NCBI GenBank assembly: GCA_049300095.1
Contig: JBAQYM010000007.1
Location: 1 to 18,935 of the forward strand
Source: SbD1 sp049300095
GTDB lineage: Bacteria > Desulfobacterota > Syntrophobacteria > Syntrophobacterales > Syntrophobacteraceae
Reading direction: 5' to 3'
Length of the DNA: 18,935 nucleotides
Shown here: positions 15,882 to 18,935 of the stretch, piece by piece
Numbering within the stretch: the first letter of the stretch is position 1
Layout of the letters: each line of letters begins with the position of its first letter
Position numbers and translations under genes: made by a program
The notes under the pieces: model-generated
The model's database searches: none
Seen by the model: the letters and a program-made list of their open reading frames with translations, nothing else
Told to the model about the DNA's origin: nothing

Positions 15882-16222
15882 CTTCAAAACACTGGTCCGG
15901 ACTACGAAGGCTACGGTTAATCAGGCAACCAAAGAGCCAGGGCAACATATCTTCTGTCGTCAACACGATGAAATCGGCGCTACGCCAGTGGAAAATACGG
16001 TGGTGGCGTATTTGAGCAGGTGGAGAGTCTGATGGAAGCAGTGAGGAAGTGGGTCAGATGCCCTGCCTCAAAAGAAAACGTACTGTTGATATGCTTTCAC
16101 CAGGTGAAAAGGGAGGTGCGCTTTTCGCTCGGCTCATTGCAACATGGGCCGGCGAAGCCAATTTACGAGAGGCGGTACTCCCGGCGGGCCATGTTGCCCT
16201 GACCCAACCCTTAAGCCGGCAC
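15882..16222. other. Unassigned 341-bp stretch between the glucan synthase and csp units
   Basis: No recognisable gene is present. Two plus-strand frames look weakly protein-like (around 15882-16030 and 16049-16200). They lack good ribosome sites and match nothing I know, so they may be remnants of a decayed gene. The stretch contains one inverted repeat (16139-16198). Confidence 0.4.
16139..16198. repeat. Inverted repeat GCAACATGGGCC / GGCCATGTTGCC
   Basis: GCAACATGGGCCGGCG (16139-16154) is matched by a near-perfect inverted copy in CCGGCGGGCCATGTTGCC (16181-16198), about 26 bp away. It lies just beyond the csp terminator. Its role is unknown; it may be the end of a small repeat element. 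Confidence 0.45.
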
Positions 16223-16253
16223 AAAAAAGCCGGAGCTTTTTACGGCTCCGGCT
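16223..16253 (-). terminator. Rho-independent terminator of the csp gene
   Basis: On the minus strand, AGCCGGAGC, an 8-nt A-rich loop and GCTCCGGCT form a perfect 9-bp stem, followed by a run of six T. It sits 34 bp after the csp stop codon. Confidence 0.92.
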
Positions 16254-16287
16254 AATGCTCATTTTAATGTTTGTTGCAAAGCTTTGA

Positions 16288-16488
16288 CTAGAGCTTGGTT
16301 ACGTTTGCGGCACTTGGCCCTTTGGCGCCTTTTTCTTCCGAAAAACTGACCCGCTCGCCTTCGGACAAAGACTTGAAGCCTTCGCCTTGTATGGCCGAGT
16401 GATGAACAAATACATCATGTCCACTGTCAGCTTCAATAAAGCCAAAGCCCTTGCTGTCATTAAACCATTTTACGCGACCTTCCACCAT
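16288..16488 (-). CDS. cspA: Cold-shock domain protein (CspA family)
   Basis: This 66-residue single cold-shock domain is a full-length family member. It has an N-terminal strand VKWFNDSKGFGFI with RNP1 (KGFGFIE), RNP2 (VFVHHSAI), and the closing strand PSAANVTKL. Such proteins bind single-stranded RNA or DNA and act as RNA chaperones and antiterminators in the cytoplasm. Start ATG 16488 has AAAGGA about 8 nt upstream. The gene is monocistronic, with a strong terminator 34 bp downstream. A candidate promoter about 150 bp upstream implies a long leader containing a stable hairpin, as in regulated cold-shock mRNAs. Whether it is cold-inducible or constitutive cannot be read from the sequence. 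Confidence 0.96.
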   Translation of the reverse strand: MVEGRVKWFNDSKGFGFIEADSGHDVFVHHSAIQGEGFKSLSEGERVSFSEEKGAKGPSAANVTKL

Positions 16489-16534
16489 TTTCTTAATCCT
16501 TTTACAAATTTTGTGTTTTTTTCACTGCTCTTTT

Positions 16535-16568
16535 GGCGCGGTACTCGGAGTTACCCCGAAACCGCACC
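16535..16568 (-). promoter_or_regulatory. Structured hairpin in the csp 5' leader
   Basis: The minus-strand transcript would fold GGUGCGGU with ACCGCGCC (8 bp, one G-U). After a small internal loop there is a second stem, UCGGG with CUCCGA (one bulged U), capped by a GUAA tetraloop of GNRA type. It lies 46 nt before the csp ATG, between the candidate promoter and the ribosome site. It is probably a cis-acting RNA structure and not a terminator, since no U-run follows. Confidence 0.55.
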
Positions 16569-16638
16569 ATTATTAATTATTGGCGAAAGATCGATTTCCT
16601 GCATAACTCAAAATAACCTACTCCACTGGCACTTTGTT

Positions 16639-16666
16639 ATCATAACTTCCAGACTCAGATAAGCAA
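16639..16666 (-). promoter_or_regulatory. Candidate sigma-70 promoter of the csp gene
   Basis: TTGCTT (16661-16666) and TATGAT (16639-16644) are spaced 16 bp on the minus strand. Transcription would start near 16632 and give a leader of about 144 nt, similar in scale to known cold-shock leaders. The -10 match is good and the -35 is weak. The rest of 16667-16797, downstream of ftsH, shows no clear terminator. Confidence 0.4.
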
Positions 16667-16797
16667 GGTCTTTCGAGCGAATAATCCGCCTCCTCACATA
16701 TTAGACAAGAAGGACCTCTGGAAAGTGGAACTCATATTGCGGGATGAGAAAGCCACACTCACTGATATATTTCAGGTATTACTATGGGTTCATTGCA

Positions 16798-18741
16798 TTA
16801 ATGTGATCCCCCGGTCGAGGGTTCATCAGAAGCGGCGGCTGCTCTCCCCCTAACCTCCTCGGCAAATCTTTTCAGCTCGTCGCCATCGATGGTTTCCTTC
16901 TCAAGCAGGATCTTGGCGAGCTTTTCGAGCGACTCCCTATAATTCTTCAACTTGAGGAGGACCTTCTGGTGGGCCTCATCCATTATCCTGCTTTTTTCTT
17001 CATCGATATCCTGTGCCGTGCGCTCGCTGTATTCCTTCTCGTTTGAGCCCAATCCAAGGTCCAGATATCTTGACTGTTGATGGGTGTAAGTCAAAAGCCC
17101 GAGACGCTCACTCATCCCATAGTCCATCACCATACTGCGGGCGATATCGCTGGCGCGTTGCAGGTCGTTCTGCGCCCCGGTTGAAATATCTCCGAAGATC
17201 ACCTCCTCGGCCACTCGCCCGCCCAAAAGCACCTGCAAGCGGTCCAGGAGCTCATCGCGTGTCATCAGGTACCGGTCTTCGGTGGGAAGCTGCTGGGTGT
17301 AGCCCAGTGCCGCGATCCCTCTGGGGACGATCGAGATCTTGCTTACGGGATCGGTTCCCGGCAGAAGCATCGCCACCAGAGCGTGACCTGATTCGTGGTA
17401 GGCCACTATCTTTTTCTCCTTCGAGCTCATAACCCGGTTTTTCTTTTCCAGTCCACCGATGATACGGTCCGCCGCCTCCTGGAAATGGACCATGGTCACT
17501 TCGTCCGCGCCCCGCCTGGCTGCAATGAGTGCGGCTTCATTGATCAGATTGGCCAGGTCCGCCCCCACAAAGCCGGTGGTCATGGCGGCGACTTTCTTGA
17601 GGTCCACGTCCGGACCGATTTTGACGTCTTTTGCGTGGACCTTGAGAATAGCCTCGCGGCCCCGAATGTCCGGCTTGTCGATGGCCACATGGCGGTCGAA
17701 CCGGCCCGGGCGCAGCAGAGCGGGATCGAGTATGTCCGGGCGGTTCGTGGCGGCCAGGATGATCACCCCCGCCCTGGGATCGAAACCATCCATCTCGACG
17801 AGAAGCTGGTTCAAGGTCTGCTCCCGCTCGTCGTGCCCGCCCATGGGGTTGAGCCCGCGCGCCTTGCCCAGGGCATCCATCTCATCGAGGAAGATAATGC
17901 AGGGAGCATGCTCTTTGGCTTGCCTGAAGAGGTCCCGGATGCGGGCCGCTCCCACTCCCACGATCATTTCCACGAACTCGGAGCCGCTCATGCTGAAAAA
18001 CATTACTCCGGCTTCACCCGCAACGGCCTTTGCAAGCAGCGTCTTGCCGGTCCCCGGCGCCCCCACCAGGAGGACCCCCTTGGGAATACGTCCCCCAAGG
18101 CGCTGAGATTTTTCCGGGTCTTTCAGGAACTGCACGACTTCTTCAAGCTCGCCTTTGGCTTCATCAATGCCGGCCACATCATTAAAGGTTACCTTTACAT
18201 CCTTCTCGCCATAGATTTTCACGCGTGCTTTGCCCAGAGACAGCACACCCTGAGAACCTCCGCCCATCCGTTTCATGAGAAAAAACCAGATGAAGACGAA
18301 GAACCCGAGGGGCAGCAGCCATGAGACAATCGCCGCGAGCAATTTGTTTTCAGCATAGCCGCTGAACTTGATTCCTTTTTGCTCAAGCTGTGCGACGAGT
18401 TCCGGATCTTCAATACGAACGGTAATGAATGCTCTTGCCGGTTTGCCCTCTTCTCCTTTTACATTGCCTGTTATCTGCTCCGGGCCAACGACAAGATTTT
18501 CCACCTTTCCTTCACGGGCCCACTGCTTGAAATCCGAATAGGAGATTTTTTCGCTCCGCTCGCCTCCCATGAAACCCTGGAACCAGGCAAACAACAGCAT
18601 TGCCGCGATGAAATACCATATGGAAAAGCGTACTTTGTTCTGAGCCGGGTCGGATTTGTCCGGACGACCATCTCCCGAACCTTTGATACGTTCCCTGATT
18701 TTATCCATAAAACCGGACTCGCCGTCAGTCCTTGCCGCCAT
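16798..18741 (-). CDS. ftsH: ATP-dependent zinc metalloprotease FtsH
   Basis: This 647-residue, membrane-anchored AAA+ protease is full length. An unusually long cytoplasmic N-terminal tail (about 38 residues, charged) precedes membrane helix 1 (about 39-58). A periplasmic domain and membrane helix 2 (about 133-155) follow. The AAA module has Walker A GAPGTGKT (about 229-236), Walker B IIFLDEMDALG, and the second region of homology TNRPDILDPALLRPGRFDR. The protease domain has the zinc motif HESGH (about 447-451) and the third ligand Asp in TGAQNDLQ. FtsH forms hexamers that extract and degrade membrane and regulatory proteins. ATG 18741 has AAGGAG at good spacing; ATG at residue 12 is an alternative. 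The last residues (about 630-647) form a flexible Ser/Gly tail. No promoter could be assigned in the 194 bp upstream. Confidence 0.97.
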   Translation of the reverse strand: MAARTDGESGFMDKIRERIKGSGDGRPDKSDPAQNKVRFSIWYFIAAMLLFAWFQGFMGGERSEKISYSDFKQWAREGKVENLVVGPEQITGNVKGEEGKPARAFITVRIEDPELVAQLEQKGIKFSGYAENKLLAAIVSWLLPLGFFVFIWFFLMKRMGGGSQGVLSLGKARVKIYGEKDVKVTFNDVAGIDEAKGELEEVVQFLKDPEKSQRLGGRIPKGVLLVGAPGTGKTLLAKAVAGEAGVMFFSMSGSEFVEMIVGVGAARIRDLFRQAKEHAPCIIFLDEMDALGKARGLNPMGGHDEREQTLNQLLVEMDGFDPRAGVIILAATNRPDILDPALLRPGRFDRHVAIDKPDIRGREAILKVHAKDVKIGPDVDLKKVAAMTTGFVGADLANLINEAALIAARRGADEVTMVHFQEAADRIIGGLEKKNRVMSSKEKKIVAYHESGHALVAMLLPGTDPVSKISIVPRGIAALGYTQQLPTEDRYLMTRDELLDRLQVLLGGRVAEEVIFGDISTGAQNDLQRASDIARSMVMDYGMSERLGLLTYTHQQSRYLDLGLGSNEKEYSERTAQDIDEEKSRIMDEAHQKVLLKLKNYRESLEKLAKILLEKETIDGDELKRFAEEVRGRAAAASDEPSTGGSH

Positions 18742-18935
18742 TGATTGCTCCTTACCTGGCTATGTCCATACACGAAGGGATACTGTGTAATCCTTTTCTG
18801 TCTTTTGCAGAAATTGGGTGGTTCTCATGCTGGTTCACTTCACGTTCCCATGTGGTAATCTCTGGCAAGTTCCATGCCCGGCAGGGTTAGCTTCGCCGTT
18901 TTCAATTTTAGCTAATTAACCTGGCTACTTAGGCC

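Noticed and set aside
15876..15896. GGTCTTCAAAAC, resembling the UCA anticodon loop of tRNA-Sec (a selC remnant or attachment site)
   Set aside because: The anticodon stem does not close, and there is no acceptor, D or T arm nearby. The similarity is about 12 nt and probably chance.
16535..16568. The csp leader hairpin as a rho-independent terminator
   Set aside because: Neither strand has a U-tract directly after the stem.
18742..18935. Heat-shock (sigma-32) promoter for ftsH
   Set aside because: TTGAAA occurs on the minus strand near 18900, but no CCCCAT-type -10 lies at suitable spacing.

Overview
The window reads as a chromosomal segment of a moderately GC-rich Gram-negative bacterium. 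The best guess is a Desulfobacterota (deltaproteobacterial) anaerobe, perhaps Syntrophobacter-like. The pointers are a tandem MTA/SAH-type deaminase pair, a phasin-like protein, a lipobox lipoprotein, a ChvB/NdvB-type cyclic glucan synthase, and intergenic spaces full of short-period and palindromic repeats. No marker gene fixes the taxonomy, so this placement is inference. No rRNA, tRNA, CRISPR array or intact insertion sequence was found.

Layout. Positions 1-329 hold a composite inverted-repeat element whose heptamer array runs into the 3' end of the first gene. Positions 309-3027 (minus) hold two overlapping paralogous metal-dependent amidohydrolases. Their divergent upstream region (3040-3355) carries two further repeat elements. 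Positions 3356-4743 (plus) hold a metallo-beta-lactamase-fold hydrolase followed by a HAD-family hydrolase. A phasin-like coiled-coil protein (minus) ends 21 bp beyond the HAD gene. Positions 5107-5686 contain a dRS3-like palindrome, a relic of a zinc-ribbon regulator and a hairpin-rich leader. A small lipoprotein gene (plus) and a HicB-like antitoxin relic follow.

Positions 6706-15447 (minus) are one 2,913-codon gene for cyclic beta-1,2-glucan synthase. It is preceded on the same strand by a 45-codon basic ORF that abuts its ATG and by a 73-codon ORF; together these look like an operon. After about 375 bp of unassigned DNA come a cold-shock protein gene with a clear terminator and a long structured leader, and then ftsH (both minus).

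How the genes may work together. The deaminases would recycle adenosine-type by-products of S-adenosylmethionine chemistry (MTA, SAH, 5'-deoxyadenosine). The glucan synthase would make periplasmic or exported cyclic glucan for osmotic or envelope adaptation. FtsH and the Csp protein serve membrane proteostasis and RNA folding. Nothing ties the whole window into one system. The most unusual items are the ORF abutting the glucan synthase start, the csp leader hairpin, the 7-, 8- and 9-bp-period repeats, and the diverged deaminase paralogue.
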